From Bemisia tabaci (taxonomy: Eukaryota > Arthropoda > Insecta > Hemiptera > Aleyrodidae): a stretch of DNA of 64,000 bases. A program made the translations under genes and the position numbers. Positions 11,780 through 22,603 of this stretch are shown piece by piece. The stretch spans positions 13,888,001-13,952,000 of the forward strand of contig NC_092801.1 in NCBI RefSeq assembly GCF_918797505.1, in the 5' to 3' direction. The notes below the pieces were generated by a model, which saw nothing but the letters and a program-made list of their open reading frames with translations, was not told the origin of the DNA and did no database searches. Positions within the stretch are counted from its first letter, which is position 1, and every line of letters starts with the position of its first letter.

Positions 11780-13930
11780 CTATAGTTTTCCGTCAGTATG
11801 CATTCGCAAATGTCTCTTTAAAGTGACATTCTCGCGGAAGGACGCCGAACAATGACTACAACTGAAAAGTTTCTCACCAGTATGCGTGGAGACATGTGCC
11901 GTTAGAGACTGTTTGTGAGCAAAGCATGCCGTGCAATGACTGCAACTGAATGGTTTCTCTCCAGTATGCGTCCGGATGTGTTTTGTCAAATTACTTTTCT
12001 CAGCAAAAGAGGCCGTGCAATGACTGCAACTGAATGGTTTCTCACCAGTGTGCGTGCGAACATGTGCCGTTAAAACCTGTTTCTGAGCAAAGCATGCCGT
12101 GCACTGACTGCAACTGAATGGTTTCTCTCCAGTATGCGTGCGAAAATGAGCCGTTAAACACCGTTTCTGAGCAAAGCATGCCGTGCAATGACTGCAACTG
12201 AATGGTTTCTCGCCAGTATGCGTTCGGATGTGTGCTGTCAAGTTACTTTTCATAGCAAAAGAGGCCGAGCAATGACTGCAACTGAATGGTTTCTCGCCAG
12301 TGTGCGTTCGCATATGTACCTTGAGATTTTGTTTCGTACTGAAAGAGGAGGAGCAATGGCTGCAACTGAATGGTTTCTCACCAGTATGCGTTCGAACATG
12401 TTTCGTTAAAGCAGACTTTTGAGCAAAGCATACCTTGCAATGACTGCAACTGAATGGTTTCTCGGCAGTGTGCGTTCGCATGTGTTCCTTTAAATTATCT
12501 TTACTGGTGAACGAGGAGGAGCAATGACTGCAACTGAATGGTTTCTCACCAGTGTGCGTGCGAACATGTGCCGTTAGAGACTGTTTGCGAGCAAAGCATG
12601 CCGTGCAATAACTGCAACTGAATGGCTTCTCTCCAGTATGCGTCCGGATGTGTGTTGTCAAGTTATATTTCATAGCAAAAGAGGCCGAGCAATGACTGCA
12701 ATTGAATGGTTTCTCGCCAGTGCGCGTTCGCATGTGTTTCTTTAAATTGTCTTTACTACTGGAAGAGGAGGAGCAATGACTGCAATTGAATGGTTTCTCG
12801 CCAGTATTTATTTGAATATGTCTCGCCATTGAGGTTTTCGTAGTAAAAGATGCAGCGCAAACATTGCATATGGATGGTTTGGCATTCATTTTTTTCGAAT
12901 CTCTCATGGATACTGTACTCATATTTACATGTATGTGTCGAGCGTTCCTTTTTTCATCGTTTGCAAGGGTTCTCGTTCTCTTGCCTACGTTCTCTTCGGC
13001 CTGTCCGAGATAGGTAGTGCCGATGCTCTCTCTTTTCACTGACGTTATCTTCGGGACGAAAGCACACAAATTAACCTCCGAATCGAGCGCTCCGTCTTCA
13101 TTACACAACCTAACTTCAGACTTACCCATTTGGAGAGGTGGCTCACTCTCAATTTCGATTTCCGTATGTAACTGGTCAGCCAAACTTTCATCACATTCGT
13201 CGGGATGGGGAGTCTCGATGTTTTCTATCTTTACTCTCTCTGTCATCGAGACACTATCTCGATAATTAACGTCCAAATCGAGTTCTCTTTTTGCTTCTCC
13301 CAACTTGGATTCCGATTCGTTTGTTTGGGCAGGGGGTCCGCTCTTAATTTCAATATTCGTATGTAACAGGTCAATCCAACTTTCATTACACTGGTCGGGC
13401 AGGGGAGTGCTCATGTTCTCTTCCTTCACTCGCGCAGTTATGGGGACAAAATCGCGAATATCATTCTCCAAATCGTGTTCTCCTCCCCATATTCCCAACC
13501 TGAGTTCTGACTCGTCTGGCTGGAGAGTGGGTTCACTCTTAATGTCAATACTTGCATGTAGCTGGTTAGTCCAACTTGCATCAACTTTTTCATCCTCGCA
13601 TTCGACTTTGGGGGGAAGAGCGGAGGGACAATCGAAGATGGACGAGAGGAAGGTTTCTTTGGTCTCTTCTATTGATGCAAGTTGGGGATTGTTGGAATCT
13701 TCAAGGCGACTTTCTACGGAGTGGGAAGATGGGTTGCCAGACATACCGCTAGACTCCGAGCTGGTGCTTGCTTCAGGCACGGCCAGCATTGAAGGGCTCG
13801 TGCAATAAATCCTGGACACGTTTCCCGGGGGATCCTTCACACTTTTATCGATTGGTGGATTCACTGGATTGTCGTCTTCAAATGTGCTGAGTGCTCTTCC
13901 CGTTAGATTTTTAGCTTCGGCGTTCTCCAT
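11780..13930 (-). CDS. C2H2 zinc-finger protein, 13 fingers, with a repeated acidic N-terminus (gene 1)
   Basis: An uninterrupted frame of 716 codons starting at ATG 13930. Residues about 354-716 are 13 tandem C2H2 fingers (CSHC-x12-H-x3-H) joined by TGEKPF linkers. The first two have lost the last zinc ligand (HIQIN and HMRTR in place of H-x3-H). The ~350-residue N-terminus is acidic and contains three diverged repeats of about 65 residues (starts near 118, 184 and 249; theme QLHT-I-IKSEP..ESE..LG..RVK-EN..TP-PDE). IKSE, VKEE, VKIE and VKRE match the psi-K-x-E sumoylation consensus. Such arrays usually bind DNA in the nucleus; the target cannot be read. No KRAB, ZAD or BTB domain is visible. 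Upstream, CTGTTCAG before the ATG looks like a splice acceptor, so a 5' noncoding exon is likely. Confidence 0.88.
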   Translation of the reverse strand: MENAEAKNLTGRALSTFEDDNPVNPPIDKSVKDPPGNVSRIYCTSPSMLAVPEASTSSESSGMSGNPSSHSVESRLEDSNNPQLASIEETKETFLSSIFDCPSALPPKVECEDEKVDASWTNQLHASIDIKSEPTLQPDESELRLGIWGGEHDLENDIRDFVPITARVKEENMSTPLPDQCNESWIDLLHTNIEIKSGPPAQTNESESKLGEAKRELDLDVNYRDSVSMTERVKIENIETPHPDECDESLADQLHTEIEIESEPPLQMGKSEVRLCNEDGALDSEVNLCAFVPKITSVKRESIGTTYLGQAEENVGKRTRTLANDEKRNARHIHVNMSTVSMRDSKKMNAKPSICNVCAASFTTKTSMARHIQINTGEKPFNCSHCSSSSSSKDNLKKHMRTRTGEKPFNCSHCSASFAMKYNLTTHIRTHTGEKPFSCSYCTACFARKQSLTAHVRTHTGEKPFSCSHCSSSFTSKDNLKEHMRTHTAEKPFSCSHCKVCFAQKSALTKHVRTHTGEKPFSCSHCSSSFSTKQNLKVHMRTHTGEKPFSCSHCSASFAMKSNLTAHIRTHTGEKPFSCSHCTACFAQKRCLTAHFRTHTGEKPFSCSQCTACFAQKQVLTAHVRTHTGEKPFSCSHCTASFAEKSNLTKHIRTHTGEKPFSCSHCTACFAHKQSLTAHVSTHTGEKLFSCSHCSASFRENVTLKRHLRMHTDGKL

Positions 13931-14035
13931 TCAAAATCCTGAACAGAATAAATTTCAAGATTTGTAAGCAACGCTTTGGACGACCGATTATAGTAGTAGG
14001 TATTCGATAGAGGGATTGAAAGACGGAGAGATATT
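13931..14035 (-). promoter_or_regulatory. Conserved 5' leader / putative splice acceptor of zinc-finger gene 1
   Basis: On the minus strand, TTTATTCTGTTCAG precedes GATTTTGA-ATG, a good polypyrimidine-AG acceptor. The same leader (with the CGATTATAGTAGTAGGTATTCG block further out) is preserved upstream of gene 2 at 21,967-22,075, so it was duplicated with the gene. No core promoter is recognisable. Confidence 0.5.
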
Positions 14036-14191
14036 TGTTGCGATAAATCGATTGATCTGTCATGTAAACCTATGGACGAGGATCTATGTACACTGCACAG
14101 GGTGTTCGCAACGAAAACCTTAATCATAGATTCTTTAACATAGCTTCAGATGGGAAAATATCGATAATCGATCATTCACGCCACGCCACTG
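14036..14191. mobile_element. CAGTGGCGTGGCG-family MITE, copy 2, one end missing
   Basis: The interior (GCGATAAATCGATTGATC, AACCTATGG, GGGTGTTCGCAACGAA) and the right end CACGCCACGCCACTG match the family. The left terminal 15 or so bases are replaced by the zinc-finger gene leader. In the paralogous leader at 22,070 similarity runs only a short way into this element. Confidence 0.65.
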
Positions 14192-14319
14192 GATACGGGT
14201 ACCCGCGGGATCGAAGTATGCGATGCTTCGAATGACATAGGTAGTTAAGACAGGAAACATCATCATCCGAGAAGACAAGAACCCCGAAATTCAGCGGCGC
14301 CGACGTGGCGTGCTTTGCG

Positions 14320-14480
14320 ATATTTATAATTTCATCTTCAATGCCACCGATCCACGATTTTGCTGGATGTCCCTTACGTCTTCTTTTCGGAGGGACCCAA
14401 TCTAGACCCTTTTTAGGCAATCTGTCATCCGCCATTCGTTGAGCATGGCCACACCGGACAGGCTGTTTAGTTATAATATC
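14320..14480 (-). pseudogene. Fragment of non-LTR retrotransposon ORF2 C-terminus
   Basis: Minus-strand reading gives RCGHAQRMADDRLPKKGLDW followed by VPPKRRRKGHPAKSW, aligned without gaps to GHVRRMADDRLPKQ..DWVPPGRRRRGRP at 25,780-25,880. This is the characteristic tail after the reverse-transcriptase domain of a family of insect non-LTR elements. Only about 50 codons are recognisable. Confidence 0.7.
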
Positions 14481-14513
14481 ATGCACGATGTTCTGATCGG
14501 CGCTCAAGTTCTG

Positions 14514-14818
14514 CATAGAGTACATAGAGCCGTAATGTAAATAGGAGAGCTGGCGCCATGTTCTGCTCGACGAGTTCCGAGCCCGGTGCGCGCCGAGTTC
14601 AGATCACTTTTTCGATACATGTTCGATCCAAAATGGCGGTATGGAATACGTGGTGGTTCCTATCTTCTTTGTTTACATCGGATGGCCGGGTACCCGTGTA
14701 TCGCAAACAATCGATTATGTATCGAAAAAGTGACCCGGCGTCACACAGGAGTCTCGGAATTCGGGACCTGGAAAATGCCTACTTACGCTTACATTACGAC
14801 TCTACATATGTACTCTAT
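14514..14818. mobile_element. Possible further TAGAGTAC-end element
   Basis: The ends TAGAGTACATAGAGCCGTAA and the inverted CATTACGACTCTACATATG..TACTCTA pair over about 25 bp with small gaps. An inner inverted pair CACTTTTTCGATACAT / ATGTATCGAAAAAGTG is also present. I find no matching 8-bp flanks, so assignment to the hAT-like family is tentative. Confidence 0.5.
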
Positions 14819-16078
14819 GATGATCTCACGCACTCTTTCGTTCCTTACGTGATCCCTCCTCGAGATGAGGACGTACACGCAACAGCAATACGTATGCATC
14901 TGAATGATATGAACTGCATTTTATAATTTCTTCAATGTTGGAGTCGGTAACCTACCATCAGATGATCCTTTTCAAAATCGATCGTAAATTTCTACAATTT
15001 CATGAAAAATTGCCACCCTGCATGAGAAATGAATGAATTACCGCAAATTTTCCCGACAAAAAGCACACGTCCCGCTAATCTTTAAAAAATTCGATCGGAT
15101 GAGCCTTCGATATATGCGACGACTTCAAACTCTAAGCCCGGACCTCTGAGGCATGTATCGGACTGATCCTGATTTCTGGACCTATCTTCTTTTACCAATC
15201 CCACGGATATGATTCTTGTTTCTGTGATTATCGAGAGTGACGGTATGTGGCTACCCCCACTCGAGGAAAATGGCGTCCCCTTGATCTGAACATTGATTCG
15301 GTTTGAACTCGACTGCAGCCCAAACGACTGCACGGATTCATACGAAAATTTAAATTTCACGACGATCTAATAGCAGCCGAGGTAGATTCAAGGCCACGTT
15401 CGTCATTTCGTTAGGGCAGGGACGGGTTCTATAGGACGCCGTTCTGTTGTGAGCGGGTGATTGCAGCGCATTCTCGCGTAGGACCCTAGTCAACTCAGAG
15501 GATCCTTCCCCCCGAACCTCGACTCATCCATCGCCCGCTCCAAAAGTGAGGTTAAGCCGAAGATTGAAAAATAACACATAAGGCGGCTGAATTCTTGAAA
15601 AATAAGTATATTTTTGGCGTTTTTCGACCCCTTTCGACAAGGAAGGGCCCGACACACACATACGTAGAGTGAAAAATTCGATTTTTGGCAGTTATACGCG
15701 ATCCTACGGATTTTAATGAAGTCCAACAACTGATAACAGCAGTGAGTTGCGAGGGTCCTACGCGAGATAGCAGCACTAGTACCTGCTCACGAATTTTTAC
15801 ATTGGCTCTTACGGGAGTCCAGGGTCCTATAGAACTGGTCCCTGGTTAGGTTACGAAACCTAAGGCGCGTCTTTCCACGGCGTCTGGACGCCGCACAGAG
15901 CGGCACTCCCATAAGCGGCGTGGACAAAAATCAAGGGCACCGTCAAAATGGACATATGGAACCATAAACGGCATGAAATTATCAATTTAGCCTCCTTAGA
16001 CCTTTGATAACGGGTTTTGACTTTTCCAGCATCTGAGAGCTCAATAGGTCAAACGTGGCTATACACTGTATATACGTA
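14819..16078. other. No gene seen
   Basis: Mixed-composition DNA with no supportable frame. The GAGGGTCCTACGCGAGATAG phrase at 15,749 and GCATTCTCGCGTAGGACCCT near 15,468 are inverted partners, suggesting another decayed fold-back spanning about 15,468-15,770. Confidence 0.35.
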
Positions 16079-16633
16079 ATGGACCACTCGACAAGGTACG
16101 AATTTAAGCAATCTGATACATGTTTCTTAACCAGAATTTCACGTAAAACACGATTCGCGCAACGAAAATTACTGAAACTAACTCCTAACGAGGATAGTAT
16201 CGTTTTTATTTCACATTGGTTACGAGGAATTTGAACTGCCCGCCTCAAGAAACTCAAAGCTCTACGTGAGTCAAATCGCTCACTACAACGGTTTCAGAAA
16301 GTTTCTCAATCGAGCAATGTACATTTTCCACCATGTGTTGTTCAAACTAAAAACAACTTGCTATACCTAACTGAGCCAAAGCGTCAAGATTGAGGTTGCC
16401 AGATTTTTATACAGCAGAGACTGTCATAATAACATTCAGCGCGCGATTAGAATCACGTAGAGAATTGAGTTTTCATGAGCGGGTGGTTTGAATTCACGTA
16501 TCAAGAATCGTTAAATATCTTTGGAAGGAGTTGAATTCGGTAATTTTCGTTGTGCGCGTCGTATTCTACGTGAAATTTTGGTTACGAATCATGTATCAGA
16601 ATGCTGAAATTCGTACCTTGTCTAGTGGTCCAT
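16079..16633. mobile_element. Long-inverted-repeat element, ATGGACCACTAGACA family, copy 2
   Basis: It begins ATGGACCACTCGACAAGG and ends CTTGTCTAGTGGTCCAT, with TA immediately outside both ends (16077-78, 16634-35), compatible with a TA target site. The arms of about 250 bp are imperfectly palindromic. It is the most complete copy and serves as the reference for the fragments at 41,522, 43,595 and 48,650. Confidence 0.78.
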
Positions 16634-18095
16634 TAGGAGTAATAGAGCTCAATATTGCGACTGAATATGCTAAGTTTCATCTTATTTGAACCAATTTTTA
16701 AAATTAATTATTTTCGATAACAGTCAATACTAACAATTTTTAACAATATTTGGAGAATTTGGAAGACCATTTTCAATTTTTGTCCATGGTATTCCTCATT
16801 CCACATCCTCATTGCGGATAAAAATCATTGCTATGATATAAGAAGTTTTTGACCAACAAGGAAATTTGACCATTTTTTTCCTAAAACGAAATTCGGACAC
16901 CTGACATCTGCACATCCCAGAAAGCTGCAATACAATTTCAAAATTACCCTAGAAAATTTCATTTTCTTGTCTTATTTTAGCTTTTTAGTGGGGAGAGTTG
17001 CAAAATCCCAGCAACGTTGCAATGCCTCCAATTATTTTTTATAAATGAAAGCCAAAGAAGATTGCAAACATTCTTACTGAAAACTGGAAAAGTAAATGAC
17101 ACCACCCCCCACCCTGCCCCAGTAAAAGAGAAAAAAATCATTGATAACTAATTTACCATAAAATAAAATCGTAAGTACATCAAATGAATTGTAAAAATAG
17201 ATTGATGATACACAATAAAACTTGTCTAATCAAAAATATATAAATAAAAAATAAAACAATTTTCGTGCGATCACATGAAAACCTCCCTTTCAAACTTGAA
17301 AAGATGCATTTATACAGACCTATTTTCTCAAATAACTTTTAAAAAATCTTGACTTCAGTTTTTGCAATCCAAGAGACTTGGGCAGAAAAAATCCTATTGC
17401 GATGACAAGTGAAAGGCTCCGTGCTTGAAGGTTGATGGCAGAATTTTGCATAGTTCCTACTTGAAAATTCTCAGTTTGGACATTTTAGTACCTACTATTT
17501 TAGGTACCTGATGAGCAAGAAGATCTCAATTTGTTGATTTTTTATTTTGAAAAATTCAGGTTGTTAGGAAAGTACTCGATTAACCACAGTTCGCTTTTCA
17601 CAAGGATGATTTCACGTGAGAAATTGTGCCATCGTAAAATATTATACTACTTAAAACACTCACTTATGAGTTCAACGTTGCGTTATCAAGTCCCCAAACG
17701 GGCAAAGTTCAAAAAGCGAAATTTAAGGTGATTCAATTCAACCATTTAAATTTCGTTTTTTTTTTGCACAAAATTTGGGGACTTGCAAACGTTGCGATCA
17801 ACAACGTTGCCAAACAATCTTTTTCAATTTTTAACAACTTTTTATGATTTTAACACCTCTTTTTAAGATGTTTATGAACCATCAAATTTTAGCAATTTTA
17901 AAAGGCTCTACCTTTGAAAAAATTGGCTACGGTCCGTCTTTCAATGAATTTATTTCCACAAACGATTTATTTTTGTGAGAAATGTACATAATAAAAATAA
18001 TATTTATTTCTACATAAAGCCAGAAGGCTATGATACAGTGTCAATGGAACTATTAATGGTTTATGTACATATACATACATAAAGATTACAAAAAC
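16634..18095. other. AT-rich interval with a small fold-back; 3' flank of gene 2
   Basis: No gene. A small fold-back at about 17,674-17,799 pairs CAAGTCCCCAAA with TTTGGGGACTTG and GCGAAATTTAA with TTAAATTTCG. On the minus strand, AATAAA occurs at 18,003-18,008, about 90 nt after the terminal stop of the zinc-finger array, a plausible poly(A) signal. Confidence 0.45.
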
Positions 18096-19451
18096 TTAAA
18101 CTGGGTTACTACGGAATTCTTTAAAGGAATAAAAAGGTCTTTTCTGGAGAGAGCTTTTTAATTTCTTAGATCTGCGCCTCTCTCTGTTTTGAAAGCTCCT
18201 GAGTGCTCGCGTGTGTAACTTGAAGATTTGTTTACTACTGAAAGAGGAGGAGCAATGACTACAACTGAATGATTTCTCACCAGTATGCGTCCGGATGTGA
18301 ATTATCAAAATACTTTTCTCACCAAACGAGGCCGTGCAATAACTGCAACTATATGGTTTCTCACGAGCATGCGTTCTAACATGTGCCGTTAAAGAAGATT
18401 GGTGAGCAAAGTATGCCGTGCAATGACTCCAACTGAATGGTTTCTCTTTAGTATGCGTGCAAACATGGGCCGTTAGAGAATTTTTGCAAGCACAGCATGC
18501 CGTGCAATGACTGCAACTGAACGGTTTTTAACCAGTATGCGTCCGAACGTGTTCCGTTAAAGACTGTTTCTGAGCAAAGCATGCCGTGCAATGACTGCAA
18601 CTGAATGGTTTCTCGCCAAAGTGCGTCCGCATGTGTCTCTTCAAGTTGGCTTCTTCACTGAATTGGGAGGAACAAAGACTGCAACTGAATGGTTTCTCAC
18701 CAATATGCGTGCGAACATGTGCCGTTAAAGAACTTTTGCGAGCAAAGCATGCTGCGCAATGACTGCAACTGAATGGTTTCTCAACAGTATGCGTTCGCAT
18801 GTGTACCTTGAATTTGTTTTTACTACTGAAAGAGGAGTAGCAATGACTGCAACTGAATGGTTTCTCGCCAGTGTGCGTTCGCATGTGTGTTGTCAAATGC
18901 CTTTTCTTAACAAATGAGGTCGAGCAATGACTGCAACTGAATGGTTTCTCACCATTATGCGTCCGGATGTGAATTATAAAATTACTTTTCTCAGCAAACG
19001 AGGCCGTGCAATAACTGCAACTATATGGTTTCTCACCAGTATGCGTGCGAACATGTGCCGTTAGAGAATTTTTGCGAGCAAAACTTGCCGCGCAATGACT
19101 GCAACTGAATGGTTTCTCGCCAGTATGCGTGCGAACATGTTCCGTCAAGGACTGTTTCTCAGAAAAGCTTGCCGTGCAATAACTGCAACTGAATGGTTTC
19201 TCACCAGTGTGCGTGCGAACATGTGCCGTTAGAGAGTTTTTGCGAGCAAAGCATGCCGCGCAATGACTGCAACTGAATGGTTTCTCACCAGTATGCGTGC
19301 GAACATGTTCCGTCAAGGACTGTTTCTGAGAAAAGCTTGCCGTGCAATGACTGCAACTGAATGATTTCTCACCAGTGTGCGTGCGAACATGTGCCGTTAA
19401 CCACCGTTTCTGAGCAGAGCATGCCGTGCAATGACTGTAACTGAACGGTTT
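18096..19451 (-). pseudogene. Post-stop continuation of the zinc-finger array of gene 2 (about 15 fingers)
   Basis: Immediately after the TAG at 19,452-19,454 the same frame continues as C2H2 fingers for a further ~450 codons. It is broken once more by TAA at 18,528-18,530 and ends at the natural stop at 18,096. The first finger after each stop region shows decay: one has lost its first Cys to Tyr (SYSHC) and another to Trp (SWSHC). About 15 fingers are recognisable here (11 between the stops, 4 after). Both stops replace the Glu codon of the TGEKP linker. Unless there is readthrough or the stops are assembly errors, this part is untranslated. Confidence 0.8.
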
Positions 19452-21893
19452 CTAACCAGTATGCGTCCGCACATGTTCCGTTAAAGTCTGTTTCTGAGCA
19501 AAGCATGCCGTGCAATGACTGCAACTGAATGGTTTCTCGCCATAGTGCGTCCGCATGTGTCTCTTCAAGTTGGCTTCTTCACTGAATTGGGAGGAACAAT
19601 GACTGCATCTGAATGGTTTCTCACCAGTATGCGTGCGAACATGTGCCGTTAAAGAACTTTTGCGAGCAAAGCATGCTGCGCAATGACTGCAACTGAATGG
19701 TTTCTCAACAGTATGCGTTCGCATGTGTGTTGTCAAATGACTTTTCTTAACAAATGAGGTCGAGCAATGACCGCAACTGAATGGTTTCTCACCAGTATGT
19801 GTCCGGATGTGAATTCTCAAATTACTTTTCTCAGCAAACGAGGCCGTGCAATAACTGCAACTATGTGGTTTCTCACCAGTATGCGTGCGAACATGTGCCG
19901 TTAGACAATTTTTGCGAGCAAAGCATGCCGCGCAATGACTACAACTGAATGGTTTCTCACCAGTATGCGTGCGAACATGTTCCGTCAAGGACTGTTTCTG
20001 AGAAAAGCTTGCCGTGCAATAACTGCAACTGAATGGTTTCTCACCAGTGTGCGTGCGAACATGTGCCGTTAGAGAATTTTTGCGAGCAAAGCATGCCGCG
20101 CAATGCCTGCAACTGAATGGTTTCTCACCAGTATGCGTGCGAACATGTTCCGTCAAGGACTGTTTCTGAGAATAGCTTGCCGTGCAATGACTGCAACTGA
20201 ATGGTTTCTCACCAGTGTGCGTGCGAACATGTGCCGTTAGAGAATTTTTGAGAGCAAAGCTTGCCGTGCAATAACTGCAACTATATGGTTTCTCACCAGT
20301 ATGCGTTCGAACATGTGCCGTTAAAGAAGATTCGTGAGCAAAGTATGCTGTGCAATGACAGCAACTGAATGGTTTCTCCCCAGTATGCGTTCGAATATGT
20401 GCCGTTAAAGAATTTTTGCGAGAAAAGCATGCTGCGCAATGACTGCAACTGAATAGTTTCTCACCAGTATGCGTTCGCATGTGTACCTTGAAATTGTTTT
20501 TAGTACTGAAAGAGGAGGAGCAATGACTGCAACTGAATGGTTTCTCGCCAGTGTGCGTTCGCATGTGTACCTTGAAATTTTGTTTACTGTTGAACGAGGA
20601 GGAGCAATGACTGCAACTGAATTGTTTCTCACCAGTATGCGTGCTAACATGATCTATTAAAGACTGTTTGCGAGCAAAGCATGACGTGCAATGACTGCAA
20701 CTGAATGGTTTCTCACCAGTATGCGTGCGAACATGTGCCGTTAGAGAATTTTTGCGCGCAAAGCATGCCGCGCAATGACTGCAACTGAATGGTTTCTCAC
20801 CAGTATGCGTGCGAACATGTTCCGTCAAAGACTGTTTCTGAGAAAAGCTTGCCGTGCAATGACTGCAACTGAATGGTTTCTCGCCAGTGTGCGTTCGCAT
20901 GTGTACCTTGAAATTTTGTTTACTGTTGAACGAGGAGGAGCAATGACTGCAACTGAATGGTTTCTCACCAGTGTGCTTGCGAACATGTGCCGTTAAACAC
21001 CGTTTCTGAGCAAAGCATGCCGTGCAGTGACTGCAACTGAATGGTTTCTCTCCAGTATGCGTCCGGATGTGAATTATCAAATTAATTTTCTGAGAATAGC
21101 ATGCCGTGCAATAACTGCAACTATATGGTTTCTCGCCAGTGTGCGTTCGCATGTGTCTCTTCAAATTGGCTTTTGTACGGAATTGGGAGGAGCAATGACT
21201 GCAACTGAATGGCTCCTCGCCAGTGTGCGTTCGCATGTGCGTTGTCAAATGACTTTTCTTACCAAATGAGGCCGAGCAATGATTGCAACTGAATGTTTTC
21301 TCACGAGCGTGCGTTCTAATATGTTCGACTAACTTTGATTCCGATTCGATTGTTTGGGTAGGGGGTTCCCTCTTAATTTCGATGTTCGTGAGTGATAGGT
21401 CAAGCAAATTTTCACTACATTCGTCGGGAAGTGGAGTGCTCATGTTCTCTCTCTTCACTCGCGCTGTTATTAGGACAAAATCGCGAATATCATTCTCCAA
21501 ATCGTGTTCTGCTCCTCCTCGTCCCAACCTGAGTTCTGACTCATCCATCTGGGGAGTGGGTTCACTCTTAATGTCAATACTTGTGTGTAGCTGGTTGGTC
21601 CAACTTGCATCAACTTTTTCATCCTCGCATTCAATTTTGGGGGGAAGAGCGGAGGGACGATCGAAGATGGACGAGAGGAAGGTTTCTTGGATCTCTCCTG
21701 CGGATGCAAGTCTGGTATTGTTGGGACCTTGAAGGTGACTTTCTACGGAGTGGGAAGATGGGTTGTCAGACATACCGCTAGACTCCGAGCTGGTGCTTGC
21801 TTCAGGCACGGCCTGCATTGAAAGGCTCGTGCAATAAATCCTGGACACGTCTCCCTGGGGATCCTTCACCTTTTTATCGATTGGTGGATTCAC
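19452..21893 (-). CDS. C2H2 zinc-finger protein paralogue, 22 fingers before a premature stop (gene 2)
   Basis: Frame of 813 codons from ATG 21893. The N-terminal ~170 residues match gene 1 closely ([34 protein letters not shown]) but only about one and a half of the three acidic repeats remain. The sequence then jumps from ESESKL straight into a truncated finger (VEHIRTH), an internal deletion relative to gene 1. There follow 22 intact fingers with TGEKPF linkers. The ancestral ATG (21,964-21,966, equivalent to 13,930 in gene 1) is disconnected by a 7-bp insertion near 21,915-21,935 that shifts the frame, so the usable start is an internal Met. The protein ends in a linker at TAG. Nuclear DNA binding is inferred from the family. 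It may be a truncated functional gene or an early pseudogene. Confidence 0.75.
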   Translation of the reverse strand: MNPPIDKKVKDPQGDVSRIYCTSLSMQAVPEASTSSESSGMSDNPSSHSVESHLQGPNNTRLASAGEIQETFLSSIFDRPSALPPKIECEDEKVDASWTNQLHTSIDIKSEPTPQMDESELRLGRGGAEHDLENDIRDFVLITARVKRENMSTPLPDECSENLLDLSLTNIEIKREPPTQTIESESKLVEHIRTHAREKTFSCNHCSASFGKKSHLTTHMRTHTGEEPFSCSHCSSQFRTKANLKRHMRTHTGEKPYSCSYCTACYSQKINLIIHIRTHTGEKPFSCSHCTACFAQKRCLTAHVRKHTGEKPFSCSHCSSSFNSKQNFKVHMRTHTGEKPFSCSHCTASFSQKQSLTEHVRTHTGEKPFSCSHCAACFARKNSLTAHVRTHTGEKPFSCSHCTSCFARKQSLIDHVSTHTGEKQFSCSHCSSSFNSKQNFKVHMRTHTGEKPFSCSHCSSSFSTKNNFKVHMRTHTGEKLFSCSHCAACFSRKNSLTAHIRTHTGEKPFSCCHCTAYFAHESSLTAHVRTHTGEKPYSCSYCTASFALKNSLTAHVRTHTGEKPFSCSHCTASYSQKQSLTEHVRTHTGEKPFSCRHCAACFARKNSLTAHVRTHTGEKPFSCSYCTASFSQKQSLTEHVRTHTGEKPFSCSHCAACFARKNCLTAHVRTHTGEKPHSCSYCTASFAEKSNLRIHIRTHTGEKPFSCGHCSTSFVKKSHLTTHMRTHTVEKPFSCSHCAACFARKSSLTAHVRTHTGEKPFRCSHCSSQFSEEANLKRHMRTHYGEKPFSCSHCTACFAQKQTLTEHVRTHTG

Positions 21894-21966
21894 TGGATTG
21901 CAGTCTTCAAATGTGCTGAGTGCTGAGTGTTCTTCCCGTTAGATTTTTAGCTTCGGCGTTCTCCAT
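21894..21966 (-). pseudogene. Disabled original N-terminus of gene 2
   Basis: ATG at 21,966 followed by GAGAACGCCGAAGC encodes the same [11 protein letters not shown] start as gene 1. A tandem 7-bp duplication (gene 1 CTCAGCACATTT versus CTCAGCACTCAGCACATTT) then moves the frame to an early TGA. Confidence 0.8.
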
Positions 21967-22135
21967 TCAAAATCCTGAACAGAATAAATTTCAAGATCTG
22001 TAAGCAACGCTTTGGACGACCGATTATAGTAGTAGGTATTCGATACAGGGATTGAAAGACGGAGAGAGACTTTTTGCGATATATCGATGGATCTACCACT
22101 TGAGCCAATGGACAACTGATAATATAGATAAACAG

Positions 22136-22197
22136 ATTTTAGCTTCGGCATTCTCCATTCAAAATCCTGAACAGAATAAATTTCAAGATTTGTAACA
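22136..22197 (-). repeat. Third relic of the zinc-finger gene start
   Basis: About 60 bp repeat the acceptor, leader and first codons of genes 1 and 2 (minus strand TTCTGTTCAG, GATTTTGA, ATGGAGAATGCCGAAGC) and then stop matching. It lies just upstream of gene 2 and suggests repeated unequal exchange or a partial earlier duplication. Confidence 0.8.
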
Positions 22198-22603
22198 AGG
22201 TGGAGAAATAATGCTGGGTCCACACCATTTCGCGGGAAAATTAAAGCCAAGAAGTTCCAAAAATTATAATTATAGTCAAAATTAAATCTTTTTTACTCTA
22301 ATGAGTACCAGTTCAAAACTGAGGTGGAGGAAGGGGGGGGGGGGGTTCAGCTCAGGCAGTTTGCATTGGAATATTAAGTTAGAGTCACGGTGAGAGATCT
22401 ATACCGGTTTGGGTCTTATTAGACCTCATCAGCAGATCACACTCGTCAGTGAACCCAACTTAACATGCCGCAAAATCCAAGACGGCATTAAAACGCCGTC
22501 ATGATCCGAGGCATGACTTAAAAGTGTGATCCTCTCGCCATCTACCGTCGCTGCTGAACAACTCTCAATACATAACAAGGGAGGCCCGAAAAAATTAATA
22601 TCT
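22198..22603. other. No gene seen
   Basis: Contains a G run at about 22,335-22,346 and otherwise unidentified DNA. Confidence 0.35.

Noticed and set aside
12188..12409. Plus-strand open frames over the zinc-finger arrays (repeating MTATEWF peptides), also at 20.4-21.3 kb
   Set aside because: They are the antisense readings of the repeated CSHC/TGEKPF codons of the minus-strand genes.
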